DNA from: Promethearchaeota archaeon
Lineage (GTDB): Archaea > Asgardarchaeota > Lokiarchaeia > Sigyniarchaeales > SOKP01
DNA length: 64,000 bases
Assembly: GCA_019058365.1 (NCBI GenBank)
Contig: JAHPZE010000017.1
Span: forward strand, 1-64,000
Direction: 5' to 3'
In this document: piece after piece, positions 35,987-44,787 of the stretch
Position numbering within the stretch: the stretch's first letter is position 1
Layout: each line of letters begins with the position of its first letter
The notes under the pieces: model-generated
What the model saw: the letters and a program-made list of their open reading frames with translations, nothing else
Told to the model about the DNA's origin: nothing
The model's database searches: none
Position numbers and translations under genes: made by a program

Positions 35987-36061
35987 ATTGGCGGTTATTA
36001 ACTATTTTTTATGGATTTTATTGATAATTTAAAGAAATTAGGTAAGAATTGGCGGTTATTA
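35987..36061 (+). repeat. 14-nt direct repeat across a gene start
   Basis: attggcggttatta occurs at 35987-36000 (before the start codon) and again at 36048-36061 (inside the gene at 36011, encoding NWRLL). The spacing is 61 nt. The upstream copy, read in its own frame, gives KYWRLL, similar to the coded KNWRLL. A small tandem duplication of the gene start is the simplest explanation. Confidence 0.45.
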
Positions 36062-37258
36062 GCTCTTGTAATTTGGCTATTAATAGGAGTAGCTATAATT
36101 CCTTATCCTAATCCTGTTGTTTCTTTGATTGGTATTATAATATTTTTTCCGTTTTTAGTCTTTTTAATGTTCTTATTTTTGCTCTCTCTTGTTTCTAAGA
36201 AAAGTATTTTTGAGTACCCTCCTTGGAAGATAATTTTATTTTTACTTGTCTCCTTACCAATTATGGCATTAATTTCAATCGTTCTAATACTTTTATTTAT
36301 CATTTCTGTTATTACCTATTTCCTCTTTACATCTTGGTTTATCTTATATGGGTGCTTTTTAATTGGGAGAAGAGTTGATAAACAGGCATTAAAAACAGTA
36401 AAAGCAAAGGCTTTTATAAGAACCCTTATTTTTATTGGTGGTTTAACTGCGTCCATTATTTTCTTATATCTCTTCATTATAGCACCCAAATTATTCGATT
36501 TTTCAGTTATTAGTGACACACCAATGCCGTGGTATTTAAATGGAGTATATATACTTGTTGGAGCAATTCTTATTGGACTTGCTATTACAATTGTTGTCTA
36601 TAAGTTTCATAAAGTCTTTAATGGATGGTTTGGAATATTTGCAATATTGGTTTCTTTCTATACACTATTTCTGGTTATAAAGATTTATCTTGGTCTAGCT
36701 CCTACAAAAACTACTGGATTTGGTCCAATTTGGGCCTATCTTACCATGATAATCCCTGATCTACTTATCATATTTTATTCTCTAAGTACTCTTATGGGTT
36801 CACAAGCAGAATTCTTAAGCAAAAAGCTAAAAAGGTTTGAGCTAGATACTGTAATAATTTGGTTAATTCTCTCAAAGGTAACATATGAATTCATACATTA
36901 TTTTCCATATGATCTTTTAAGTGGTATTCAAATTCCTTGGATTCAGTGGTTTGCTGATAATATAGATAATGATCTTATTAATCAAGTAAAAAATATTGCT
37001 GTATTAGGGTTTTTTGTACTCCTTTTAATAATAATAGGATTATATGAAATCATGAAATATTCTGAAGGAAAGTTAAAAGCAAGAAAAGAGGAAAAGGTTA
37101 AATTAAGCGAAATTATATTCCCCGAACCTACTATTGAAGAACCTGAAATAATTACTGAGGAAAGCAAAACAATCGATGATATTGATGTAGCTATTTCCAA
37201 AGAAGACGATTTTAAGGAAAAAAATAATAATGAATCAGAAAAAGATTTAACTTTTTAA
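36011..37258 (+). CDS. Polytopic membrane protein with acidic tail, unknown
   Basis: A 415-aa protein with about nine TM helices from residue 17 to about 350. A charged cytosolic tail follows (KLKARKEEKVKLSEI, then EPTIEEPEIITEESK). No transporter or enzyme motif recognised. The start is ATG 36011, within a short duplicated segment. The tail is Glu-rich, common in Asgard membrane proteins of unknown role. No operon partner: the next gene on this strand begins about 150 nt later. Confidence 0.65.
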   Translation: MDFIDNLKKLGKNWRLLALVIWLLIGVAIIPYPNPVVSLIGIIIFFPFLVFLMFLFLLSLVSKKSIFEYPPWKIILFLLVSLPIMALISIVLILLFIISVITYFLFTSWFILYGCFLIGRRVDKQALKTVKAKAFIRTLIFIGGLTASIIFLYLFIIAPKLFDFSVISDTPMPWYLNGVYILVGAILIGLAITIVVYKFHKVFNGWFGIFAILVSFYTLFLVIKIYLGLAPTKTTGFGPIWAYLTMIIPDLLIIFYSLSTLMGSQAEFLSKKLKRFELDTVIIWLILSKVTYEFIHYFPYDLLSGIQIPWIQWFADNIDNDLINQVKNIAVLGFFVLLLIIIGLYEIMKYSEGKLKARKEEKVKLSEIIFPEPTIEEPEIITEESKTIDDIDVAISKEDDFKEKNNNESEKDLTF

Positions 37259-37409
37259 ATATGATAAATTGCATGAGTTTATTAAACTCTCTTTTTTTTA
37301 TATTTGAAACAATAATTCAAAAAAAATTACTAATTCCTCATAGATTAATAGTTTAATAATTAGTTTTATAAACACTAATTCAAAAATTGTCTTACGTAAA
37401 TTCTAATTA

Positions 37410-37937
37410 GTGTTTTATATGAGTAATTTAGAACCCAGAACTGTAGAAATCTTTCTAAAGAAATTTGAGAAATTATCTCTCAAAATTGAACAGTTAACAG
37501 ACGAAATTTCAAAAATGAAGACTAAATTAGATAAGAATTATAAGGTTAATAGAACATTTGGACTGAAATCAGTAAGAAACTCTCAACAACTTGACTTTGC
37601 AAGGGATGTCATGGGAATTGGAAGCCCTACTAAAAGATACTTATTATCTCTAAGAGCAATTACCGAAGAATGGAAAGGAAGAAAAAATGATTTTCTAATA
37701 ACTGTAAGACAACAAGAAAAAGAAACCCATATGGATTTGAAAGCGCTTGGCATCAGGATTCCCGTCAATGATATCAAGAATATTCGTGTTTTAGCTAAAC
37801 AAATACTCTCATTATTATATATATCATGTGAATTGCAGGGAATTGCTATTAATGAGATCTTAAGAGAGATAATCACTGAGATAAATAATGAAGGGCAGAA
37901 AATGGTCCAAGAAATTAAACAAAAATTCATTCTTTAA
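37410..37937 (+). CDS. Helical protein with N-terminal coiled coil, unknown
   Basis: A 175-aa protein. Residues about 10-45 form a coiled coil (KKFEKLSLKIEQLTDEISKM). The rest is helical with a conserved-looking KALGIRIPVNDIKNIRVLA. No TM, no signal, no domain recognised. The start at 37410 is TTG-like within ttttatATGAG; the nearby ATG at 37419 would shorten it by three residues. Confidence 0.55.
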   Translation: MFYMSNLEPRTVEIFLKKFEKLSLKIEQLTDEISKMKTKLDKNYKVNRTFGLKSVRNSQQLDFARDVMGIGSPTKRYLLSLRAITEEWKGRKNDFLITVRQQEKETHMDLKALGIRIPVNDIKNIRVLAKQILSLLYISCELQGIAINEILREIITEINNEGQKMVQEIKQKFIL

Positions 37938-38018
37938 GATTTCTTCAATAATCACCATTCATTTGCCTTTTTCACAGAGAAAAAGTTAAAAAAGTTCTTA
38001 AAATATAAAATTTAAATT

Positions 38019-38040
38019 TCGTGAAACAAGAATTTCACGA
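38019..38040. promoter_or_regulatory. Operator-like inverted repeat upstream of the BadI/MenB-like gene
   Basis: tcgtgaaa (38019-38026) and tttcacga (38033-38040) are exact inverted repeats with a 6-nt spacer, 126 nt before the ATG at 38166. GC content is higher than in the flanks. No T tract follows, so an operator for a dimeric repressor is likelier than a terminator. Confidence 0.35.
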
Positions 38041-38165
38041 TCAAATTACTAAATTTGCCAGTTTATCATTTTTAAAGTTTAAAAAACCAAAAATAATATA
38101 TTTTGTTCATATTAAGGATTAATCATTAGAAATTAAATTATTTAAAATGTATGAAGGATTAAAAA

Positions 38166-38954
38166 ATGGAGTATAAAGAGATAGTTTTTGAAAAAAAGGA
38201 TAGAATTGCCCGTATAACCATCAATCGGCCTCAACGTTATAATGCATGCAATCTTCGCGCTGTCCATGAATTGATTGATGCATTTGATCATTGTTGGGAC
38301 AATGAAATTGGAGTTGTCGTTTTTACAGGAATAGGTGAGAAAGCATTTTGTACTGGTGGCGATCAGACAACACGTGAGAAGGGTGGTTATGAAGGAGAAC
38401 TTTTATTACCACTTGAAGTTGGCTGGCAACGAGTAACACATTTAATAAGAACCTTACCTAAACCTGTTATTGCACGTGTAAATGGTTATGCCATAGGGGG
38501 AGGACATGTATGGCATGTCAATTGTGATCTGAGTATTGCAGCAGAACACGCACAATTTGGACAAGCAGGACCTCGTGTTGGTTCATTTGATCCTGGATAT
38601 GGAACAGGAGATTTAATGCGTGCTGTGGGGATAAAACGTGCGAAAGAAATTTGGTATCTGTGCCGTAGATACACAGCACGACAAGCTTTAGAAATGGGGC
38701 TTGTAAATATGGTAGTCCCATATGACAAACTGGATGAGGAAGTAGATAACTGGTGTCAGGAATTGTTAGAGAAGAGCCCTACAGCTCTTAAAATGCTAAA
38801 ATATGCTTTTTTAGCTGAAACTGATGGAGTAACAGGCATAACCCAACTAGGAGTTGGGGGCTTATCTATGTATTATAATACAGACGAAGCCATGGAGGGT
38901 AAAAATGCCTTTATAGAAAAACGTAAAGCCGATTTTAACCAATTTAGAAGATAG
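38166..38954 (+). CDS. Crotonase-family hydrolase close to BadI / MenB
   Basis: A 262-aa enoyl-CoA-hydratase-superfamily protein. The oxyanion-hole blocks are AFCTGGDQ and GYAIGGGHVWHVNCDLSIAA; the active-site region is GPRVGSFDPGYGTG. Other blocks, KRAKEIWYLCRRYTA, ELLEKSPTALK and MYYNTDEAMEGKNAF, match 2-ketocyclohexanecarboxyl-CoA hydrolase (BadI, ring cleavage in anaerobic aromatic degradation) best by recall, with DHNA-CoA synthase MenB second. No other men genes are in the window, which slightly favours the BadI-like role or general beta-oxidation. ATG start. Confidence 0.85.
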   Translation: MEYKEIVFEKKDRIARITINRPQRYNACNLRAVHELIDAFDHCWDNEIGVVVFTGIGEKAFCTGGDQTTREKGGYEGELLLPLEVGWQRVTHLIRTLPKPVIARVNGYAIGGGHVWHVNCDLSIAAEHAQFGQAGPRVGSFDPGYGTGDLMRAVGIKRAKEIWYLCRRYTARQALEMGLVNMVVPYDKLDEEVDNWCQELLEKSPTALKMLKYAFLAETDGVTGITQLGVGGLSMYYNTDEAMEGKNAFIEKRKADFNQFRR

Positions 38955-39010
38955 AAACAAAGAAATTAATTTCTTTTTATCACAGTTATAAGTATCTTTA
39001 ACTCAGTTAA

Positions 39011-40759
39011 TTATTTTTTTATTAAGATTAATCTATCTTCTTCAATAACAATTTTATCTTTATTTAAAGGACTATAATTATAAGTAATTTTCATTGTATT
39101 CACTATAAGAGTCCCTAAAAAGCTTAATTTCAATGTATTAAACAGATCATTGATCATCTGGAGATCCTCTGGAATGGAGACCCCAAAAAAAGGATTGAGA
39201 AATAAATATAAAGCGGCTCCAAATATTATTCCAATAAAAAGGCTAACTATATTATTAAATGGAATTATCAACATGATCAAAAGGAGTATTGTTAAATTAG
39301 GGATTAATCTATAGATTCGAAAATTGTATTTAATCTTGAGTTTTCGTTTAAGTTGAATTAAAATAAAGGGCAAAAGAAATAATGCTGAAATTAGCATTAC
39401 AATACCAATACCTAAAATTCCAAAAAAGAAAATAAAAATTGGTGCCGTCGTTAGAATTATTAGAAGTGTTATTGAGAACCCTATTGCAGCTAAATTAGCA
39501 TTGCCTGATCCTATCAAAGCATTCCCAAATAATGTTGAGTATCCATAAAGAAATTGTCCAATTATAATCAAGATAAATAAGGTTTGAGCCATAGCAAATA
39601 GATTACTATTAAAAACAGTCCCTTTATAAAAAAAATCTCGATGTAAGTAAAGTAATATTTCTTTAGACAAAGCGACCATTGCTGTTAAAAAACCTAAAGC
39701 TAAAATACTTGAAATTCGTGTAGATGCATTTATTGACTCTTCGATAGTGTCATGATACTTTTTAACAGATGCTTCAGCAATTTCAATATTTAATGGAGCA
39801 GAATAGTACAGAATCACAGATTTTACTGCACCATAGGCCATCAACACAGTTAATAAACTCAGACCTAAATTTTGATATGAAGTGTCTGTGAAAATTGTCA
39901 AATATACAGCAGCAATCAAGAATAAGATATATTCAAAAAATTTAGAATTCTGAATATTGGTTATCATAGAATACATTGAATTTTTCAGATAAATCAGGAT
40001 TTGATAATTTTCAATAAGTTCTCCAACTTCAGGAGAAGCTCTTTTCCTCATGTTTCGAGTTCTTAAACTTGCTCTAAAAATCTCGATAATTGAATAAGGA
40101 GTTAATCGCTTAAAGAAATAAATTAATAGACTTATTGTTATTATATTGAAAAATGGATAAAACGCAAACAAAAAAGGATCTAAACCATAAGTAATAAAAA
40201 TAATACCTAATGGTAAAATAAAAATTCCATTAAAAATTGATGCAAAAGCAATTATGTCATATCTGTTTTTAATCTCTAATCCTATTTGAAACATAAAAGT
40301 ACCATAGATTAAAAATGAAGAAAAACCAGAAGCAAAGATGCATTCTCTTAACAAATTATTTGTTAAAAAAGATCCAAAAATAAAGGGAATAGCTATCATT
40401 GTTAATCCTAATCCCAATCCAATTATGAATAATAACTTTGAATATGTTGTAGCTTTGATCCGTCCAAGTTCTTCATTTATAACAAATGCTGCTTTAATTT
40501 CGGCAATAAAATATCGGGAAATTCCAATTCCAATTAAGCTTAAAATTCCATTAATTGCGGTTGTTAAACCAAAATAAGTTAATCCCGACCAATTCGTTCC
40601 TAAAATAATAAAAATCCAGATACAACCCGCATTAATTAATGAAAAAAGCATAGTGAGAGAGCCTGAAGTAATTGCACGCGAACTTCCTTCCTTTTCAAAA
40701 AATTTCTTATCTCTTTTAAATTTAAATTGAGATCTTTCTTTATCTTTTGATATTACCAT
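39011..40759 (-). CDS. Polysaccharide/lipid-linked-sugar flippase (MATE/Wzx-like)
   Basis: A 582-aa protein with about 14 TM helices and small charged loops, the layout of the MVF/Wzx-type flippase superfamily that turns lipid-linked sugars across the membrane. N-terminal RAITSGSLTMLFSLINAGCIW and the paired six-helix halves with a long central loop (RASPEVGELIENY) are visible. No specific substrate can be given. It could serve the surface glycans made by the GT87 cluster, though the two are 20 kb apart. ATG start. Confidence 0.7.
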   Translation of the reverse strand: MVISKDKERSQFKFKRDKKFFEKEGSSRAITSGSLTMLFSLINAGCIWIFIILGTNWSGLTYFGLTTAINGILSLIGIGISRYFIAEIKAAFVINEELGRIKATTYSKLLFIIGLGLGLTMIAIPFIFGSFLTNNLLRECIFASGFSSFLIYGTFMFQIGLEIKNRYDIIAFASIFNGIFILPLGIIFITYGLDPFLFAFYPFFNIITISLLIYFFKRLTPYSIIEIFRASLRTRNMRKRASPEVGELIENYQILIYLKNSMYSMITNIQNSKFFEYILFLIAAVYLTIFTDTSYQNLGLSLLTVLMAYGAVKSVILYYSAPLNIEIAEASVKKYHDTIEESINASTRISSILALGFLTAMVALSKEILLYLHRDFFYKGTVFNSNLFAMAQTLFILIIIGQFLYGYSTLFGNALIGSGNANLAAIGFSITLLIILTTAPIFIFFFGILGIGIVMLISALFLLPFILIQLKRKLKIKYNFRIYRLIPNLTILLLIMLIIPFNNIVSLFIGIIFGAALYLFLNPFFGVSIPEDLQMINDLFNTLKLSFLGTLIVNTMKITYNYSPLNKDKIVIEEDRLILIKK

Positions 40760-40948
40760 AAATAGTGGGCATTCTCTAAGTAAATTACAGATATTGAATT
40801 AAAGGATTATAAAAAACTTTTAGCTTTAAAAATATTAATCTAAACGGAAGGAGCTACCCTAGTTTATTTATCATATAATAAAAGAGGTTTTTAAAAATAA
40901 TAACCTTCTTAGCATTATTACTTGGTAAAAAAAGTTGAACTGTCCAAA

Positions 40949-41122
40949 ATGAGTAAAGAAGTTATTTGTGAAAATTGTGGCGAAAATACGTCATCAGAAT
41001 TATACGAATGTGCAGATTGTTTTACCCAAATATGCGAAGAGTGTGGGAATATTTGTAAAAAATGCGGAGAATACCTATGTGATGGATGTTATCATGATCA
41101 TAAGAAGAATTGTAAGAAATGA
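40949..41122 (+). CDS. Small B-box-like zinc-binding protein
   Basis: A 57-aa protein made almost wholly of Cys/His pairs: CENC, CADC, CEEC, CKKC, CDGCYHDHKKNC. The spacing suggests two zinc sites of the B-box/cross-brace type. I chose ATG 40949; a TTG at 40922 would add nine residues. Its stop overlaps the start of the next gene as ATGA (41119-41122), so the two are translationally coupled. Such mini zinc proteins usually bind proteins or nucleic acid. Confidence 0.7.
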   Translation: MSKEVICENCGENTSSELYECADCFTQICEECGNICKKCGEYLCDGCYHDHKKNCKK

Positions 41123-41523
41123 AAGGTACTTACATCTTAGTTGTTTTCATACAAAAAAATATTGAACTTAATATCGGTGCTCTTGGTAAAATTAAATTTA
41201 AAAAAGGTTTTTACTTATATATAGGTTCAGCTATGGCAAATTCTGGCTCAACAACACTAATTAATAGAGTCAGAAGACACATATCTCCCTCAGAGAGTAA
41301 AAAAATACGTTGGCACATCGATTATTTGCTTCAAAGCAAATTTGCCTCTATTTACCGTATATATTTAATTCCTTCTCTTCAGAATCTAGAGTGCTTAATA
41401 GCGAATGAATTATTAAACATATCAGATGGCTACATTAATAAATTTGGATCATCAGATTGTCTTTGTAAATCCCATTTGCTTTATTTTAAAGAGTTTAAAC
41501 CATTAAAAAAATTAATCCAATAA
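41119..41523 (+). CDS. Uri-type GIY-YIG (DUF123) endonuclease-like protein
   Basis: A 134-aa protein of the DUF123/Uri group, a GIY-YIG relative that in other archaea is found alone or fused to endonuclease III. Marks: GTYILVVF, GFYLYIGSAM (the GIY-YIG equivalent), RVRRHI, RWHIDYLL and the late GSSDCLCKSHLLYF. ATG start overlapping the zinc-protein gene by 4 nt. Its 3' end overlaps the convergent membrane gene (41495) by 29 nt. The likely role is in DNA processing; the zinc mini-protein may be its partner (inference). Confidence 0.82.
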   Translation: MKGTYILVVFIQKNIELNIGALGKIKFKKGFYLYIGSAMANSGSTTLINRVRRHISPSESKKIRWHIDYLLQSKFASIYRIYLIPSLQNLECLIANELLNISDGYINKFGSSDCLCKSHLLYFKEFKPLKKLIQ

Positions 41524-41992
41524 ATAAGACAATATCTATCATAATTTCCACTAAAACAGCTTTTTTTACATAAATCCAAGTTGGGAGCCAAAAAAGTGTT
41601 TTTTCTCTAATTTTATCTACAAACCTATGGAAAAAGTTGTTATGATGATAATCTATTTTCCCATTTGTATTTCTCCTTCTTTGAATTCGTCTTACTATTG
41701 TCCAATCCCAAATATCTGGTAAATTAGCAAATATAATTCCTAAATAGTAGAAAAAAAAAGGAATTATTGCTATATAACCAACAACGCGTACACTAATATT
41801 CCAAAAAACCCAGAATTTATCATCCCAATGTGGTTCAGGAGTATGATAGGTAATTTTTGAAAATGCATCAACAATAAAATGGGATAAAAAAGCAATGATT
41901 ACGGTAAGTAAGAAGTTAAAGGGAAAAGTAAAAAACATAAAACATAAAATTTGAATGAACACACCAATTAAAACGTGAGTGATTAAATTCAT
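41495..41992 (-). CDS. Membrane protein, tandem duplicate 1
   Basis: A 165-aa protein with about four TM helices: THVLIGVFIQ, SHFIVDAFSKITYHTPEP, then a charged loop with KIDYHHNNFFHRFVDKIREKTLFWLP and a final helix. The conserved His and Asp residues (SHFIVDA, HH, FH) resemble the layout of DUF457/YdjM-type membrane hydrolases, but this is weak. It is a clear duplicate of the gene at 42083. ATG start, with the 62-bp repeat about 37-98 nt upstream. Confidence 0.65.
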   Translation of the reverse strand: MNLITHVLIGVFIQILCFMFFTFPFNFLLTVIIAFLSHFIVDAFSKITYHTPEPHWDDKFWVFWNISVRVVGYIAIIPFFFYYLGIIFANLPDIWDWTIVRRIQRRRNTNGKIDYHHNNFFHRFVDKIREKTLFWLPTWIYVKKAVLVEIMIDIVLFIGLIFLMV

Positions 41993-42028
41993 AGTTTTTT
42001 CAATTAATAGACTTATAACACTTTAAAG

Positions 42029-42090
42029 AAATGATAATTATAAAAATCCTTAAGTTTAGAAATAATTTTTTATTAAGACATATTATTTAG
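42029..42090 (-). repeat. 62-bp perfect direct repeat, copy 1
   Basis: Identical over 62 nt to 42614-42675, 585 bp away. It covers the gap upstream of the gene at 41495 and the last two codons plus stop of the gene at 42083. On the minus strand it contains a TATA-like tttttataatt, so it probably carries the promoter of the downstream gene. Confidence 0.85.
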
Positions 42091-42577
42091 CAAATAAAAT
42101 TCCAATAATTAAAGCAATATCAATTAATATTTCTGATATTGTTGCCTTTTTATTATAGGTCAAATTAGGAAGCCAAAAAAGGGTTTTTTTTCTAATTTTG
42201 GCTATAATGCTATGAAAAATGTGATTATACCTCCAATTAATTTTCTCTTTTTTAATCATTCTTGTATAAAGTAGCCTTAGAATAACCCAATCGATAAGAT
42301 CAACTAAATTTGCACAAAGTATTCCCAAAATAAATGGGTAAAAAAGAAGTATTAAAATACCTCCAGAGCCATACGTAATTATTTGCCATGAAAGCCAAAA
42401 TAAATCTCCTTTTTGAGGATCAGGAGGATGATATGCAATAAGAACAAAAGCATCAAGAATAAAATGAGAAAAGAATGTAAATAAGATGGTAAAAACAATG
42501 TTAAATGGAAATATAAAAATCATAAAGCAATAAATCTGAATAATTATACCAGTTAAAACATGCGTTTCCAAATTCAT
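42083..42577 (-). CDS. Membrane protein, tandem duplicate 2
   Basis: A 164-aa paralogue of the gene at 41495: THVLTGIIIQ, SHFILDAFVLIAYHPPDP, INWRYNHIFHSIIAKIRKKTLFWLP and a final helix. About 45% identical to its neighbour by eye. Four TM helices, with the same conserved His/Asp positions. ATG start. Its upstream region carries the second 62-bp repeat copy. Function unknown; a membrane-bound hydrolase is one possibility. Confidence 0.65.
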   Translation of the reverse strand: MNLETHVLTGIIIQIYCFMIFIFPFNIVFTILFTFFSHFILDAFVLIAYHPPDPQKGDLFWLSWQIITYGSGGILILLFYPFILGILCANLVDLIDWVILRLLYTRMIKKEKINWRYNHIFHSIIAKIRKKTLFWLPNLTYNKKATISEILIDIALIIGILFAK

Positions 42578-42613
42578 TATCTTTTTAGTTAAAAACTTTA
42601 TGATACTTTAGAA

Positions 42614-42675
42614 AAATGATAATTATAAAAATCCTTAAGTTTAGAAATAATTTTTTATTAAGACATATTATTTAG
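42614..42675 (-). repeat. 62-bp perfect direct repeat, copy 2
   Basis: Identical to 42029-42090. It lies between two divergent genes (42083 on minus, 42731 on plus), followed by a short further echo of its last bases (acatattattt). It presumably drives the minus-strand membrane gene. Confidence 0.85.
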
Positions 42676-42730
42676 GACATATTATTTTGAACTAAAAATA
42701 AATAATTAATTAATAAGAGGGAAAAATATT

Positions 42731-43672
42731 ATGGGAATGCTTGAAGGTAAAACTGCTATTATAACCGGTGCAGGACGCGGTTTAGGGCATGAAGAAGCTT
42801 TAGCTATGGCTAGAGAAGGTTGTAATTTAGTTATTAACGATTTAGGTGCTGCTTTTGATGGGAGTGGTGCTGAAACTAAGGTTGCTGACCAAGTTGCTGA
42901 AGAATGTAAAAAATTAGGAGTAAAAGCGGTAGCAAATTATGATTCCGTAACTGATTTCAACAAAGCGAAAGCTATGATTGATCAAGCCATTTCAGAATTC
43001 GGCAAATTAGATATTCTTGTAAATAATGCGGGTATTTTAAGGGATAGAATGCTCTTCAATATGTCAGAGCAAGAATTTGATGATGTTATCGCTGTGCATT
43101 TAAAAGGTACATTTAACATGACTCGCCATGCTGCTGCCTACTTTAGAGAAAAAGGGAAAGCCAATGAAGCTTTGGGAAACTTTGGAAGAGTAATTAATAC
43201 TGCATCTGATGCAGGTTTAACGGGGAATGTAGGACAGACTAATTATGGAGCCGCAAAAGCAGGTATCGCCGCTTTCACTATGAACGCTGCAGCAGAATTA
43301 AAAAAATATGCGACTGTCAATTGTATTGTTCCATTAGCACGAACTCGTTTAACTACAGATGCTACTCCGCAAATGGTTGAAATAATGAATAAACTCGATG
43401 AAACTGGACTTGATGTCTTCAATCCTACTAATGTAGCACCAATGGTTGTATTTTTAGCATCAGATAATGCTAAAAAGATTAATGGAGAGGTATTTAGAGT
43501 AGTAGCTGATCGTGTTATGCTATTCCAAGGATGGCATACTGTTAACCAAATTAAAAATGATCATAAACCCTTTACACCGCAATTAATTGCCGAAAGGATT
43601 AGAGAATTAATGAAAGGCGCACCAAAAAAAGAAAATTTATACGCTCTTCTTGGCGATTTAGTTAAGATGTAA
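42731..43672 (+). CDS. Short-chain dehydrogenase, (3R)-hydroxyacyl-CoA dehydrogenase-like
   Basis: A 313-aa classical SDR. The NAD(P) loop is TGAGRGLG (12-19) and NNAG is at 98-101. Catalytic Ser159, Tyr172 and Lys176 lie in NTASDAG and NYGAAKAG. The sequence around KTAIITGAGRGLGHEEALAMA, LVINDLG and SGSGAETKVAD-like spacing recalls the N-terminal dehydrogenase of peroxisomal multifunctional enzyme 2. The C-terminal 60 residues extend beyond a minimal SDR. It may act with the crotonase at 38166 in acyl-CoA oxidation (inference). ATG with ataagagg upstream. Confidence 0.85.
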   Translation: MGMLEGKTAIITGAGRGLGHEEALAMAREGCNLVINDLGAAFDGSGAETKVADQVAEECKKLGVKAVANYDSVTDFNKAKAMIDQAISEFGKLDILVNNAGILRDRMLFNMSEQEFDDVIAVHLKGTFNMTRHAAAYFREKGKANEALGNFGRVINTASDAGLTGNVGQTNYGAAKAGIAAFTMNAAAELKKYATVNCIVPLARTRLTTDATPQMVEIMNKLDETGLDVFNPTNVAPMVVFLASDNAKKINGEVFRVVADRVMLFQGWHTVNQIKNDHKPFTPQLIAERIRELMKGAPKKENLYALLGDLVKM

Positions 43673-43732
43673 TTTAATTTTAATACTATTTTTTTCTTTA
43701 TTTTTTTTTAATCATAATATATTGTTAAAGAG

Positions 43733-44011
43733 TTACTCTAACTTATCCGTAATTTCTTTGAAAATATGATAAATAATTAAAATTATTTTATCAAAAACTT
43801 CTTCAGACATATCAGCACTATTAGTCTTTAACTTATTTAAAAGATAATCTAATTTATTTAGAGCAGCACTGAGATATAAGATATCATCTTTATTATTTGC
43901 TCTTTTAACTCGAGTTTTTAAAAATATTATCTCACTTATAAGCATATTAACTAATTTTTCTTTTCTTGATTCAACAAACACATTATATGGCAATAAGATT
44001 GTTTTGCTCAT
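43733..44011 (-). CDS. Small helical protein, unknown
   Basis: A 92-aa all-helical, charged protein (KLVNMLISEIIFLKTRVKRA, AALNKLDYLLNKLKTN). No domain recognised. The start ATG has gaggt 5 nt upstream, a good ribosome-binding site, which supports it as a real gene. It stands alone on the minus strand, convergent with the SDR gene. Confidence 0.55.
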   Translation of the reverse strand: MSKTILLPYNVFVESRKEKLVNMLISEIIFLKTRVKRANNKDDILYLSAALNKLDYLLNKLKTNSADMSEEVFDKIILIIYHIFKEITDKLE

Positions 44012-44179
44012 TTTTTAACCTCAGAACTAATTTTATTCTTAGTTATTAAGAGAATAAGACTGAATTAATTTCTTTTAGAGTCCAATTATTGAGTTCTATT
44101 ATTTCATTCAAAAAAAAAGTGTAATTGACATTACATCATATAAGAATAAAATTATTATTATTATAGTATTTTTAATACT

Positions 44180-44695
44180 TTATTTGTCAATTAAATCTTC
44201 AAAGAAAGCATCGTCATAACGTTCTTCTTTCTTCTCTTTTTTCTCTTCTTCTTTGAATTCTTTATACATAAAACGAGCACCAATTATCATCGCAACAATA
44301 CATCCAATAACTAATCCATATATAGACCTTGCCAAGAAAGAATAGAAGAAGAATTCAACTGTAACTGTATTTATGTATAGAATTGCATCTACAAGAGTAG
44401 TAGAAAGTGCTGAAATCAATCCACCAATGACGACCACGATAATGTTAATTTTTGTAATCGATTGTTCTTCTTTTCGATATTTTGTGGTATAAATTACACC
44501 ACCTATTGCTCCAATTAAAAATTGATAATCAACATAAGTAAAATACCCAAGTAAAAATTCAAGAATGCCATAAATATAATAAATTAAACGGATTATTGTA
44601 TATGAAAAAAAAGTAAGAGAGACAAAAACAACTATCCCAAATTTTACGTTATTTTTTTTCGCATAATCAGAAATGACAGAAATATTATCCACCAA
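44180..44695 (-). CDS. Small membrane protein with acidic tail, unknown
   Basis: A 171-aa protein with four TM helices between residues about 20 and 140. A Lys/Glu-rich cytosolic tail follows (EFKEEEKKEKKEERYDD). The start is TTG (44695) or the GTG just after it (44692). No family recognised. The tail resembles that of the membrane protein at 36011 only in composition. Confidence 0.6.
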   Translation of the reverse strand: MVDNISVISDYAKKNNVKFGIVVFVSLTFFSYTIIRLIYYIYGILEFLLGYFTYVDYQFLIGAIGGVIYTTKYRKEEQSITKINIIVVVIGGLISALSTTLVDAILYINTVTVEFFFYSFLARSIYGLVIGCIVAMIIGARFMYKEFKEEEKKEKKEERYDDAFFEDLIDK

Positions 44696-44787
44696 GTTAA
44701 GTTTTAAGAAAATAAAATGATCAGATTTTTTTTAAAGAGTTAAAAATTTAAAAAAACAATAATATAAGAAAGTTGCTATTATTTTAG

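Noticed and set aside
37583..37930. 115-codon minus-strand frame
   Set aside because: Antisense to the helical protein at 37410, which has the more protein-like composition.
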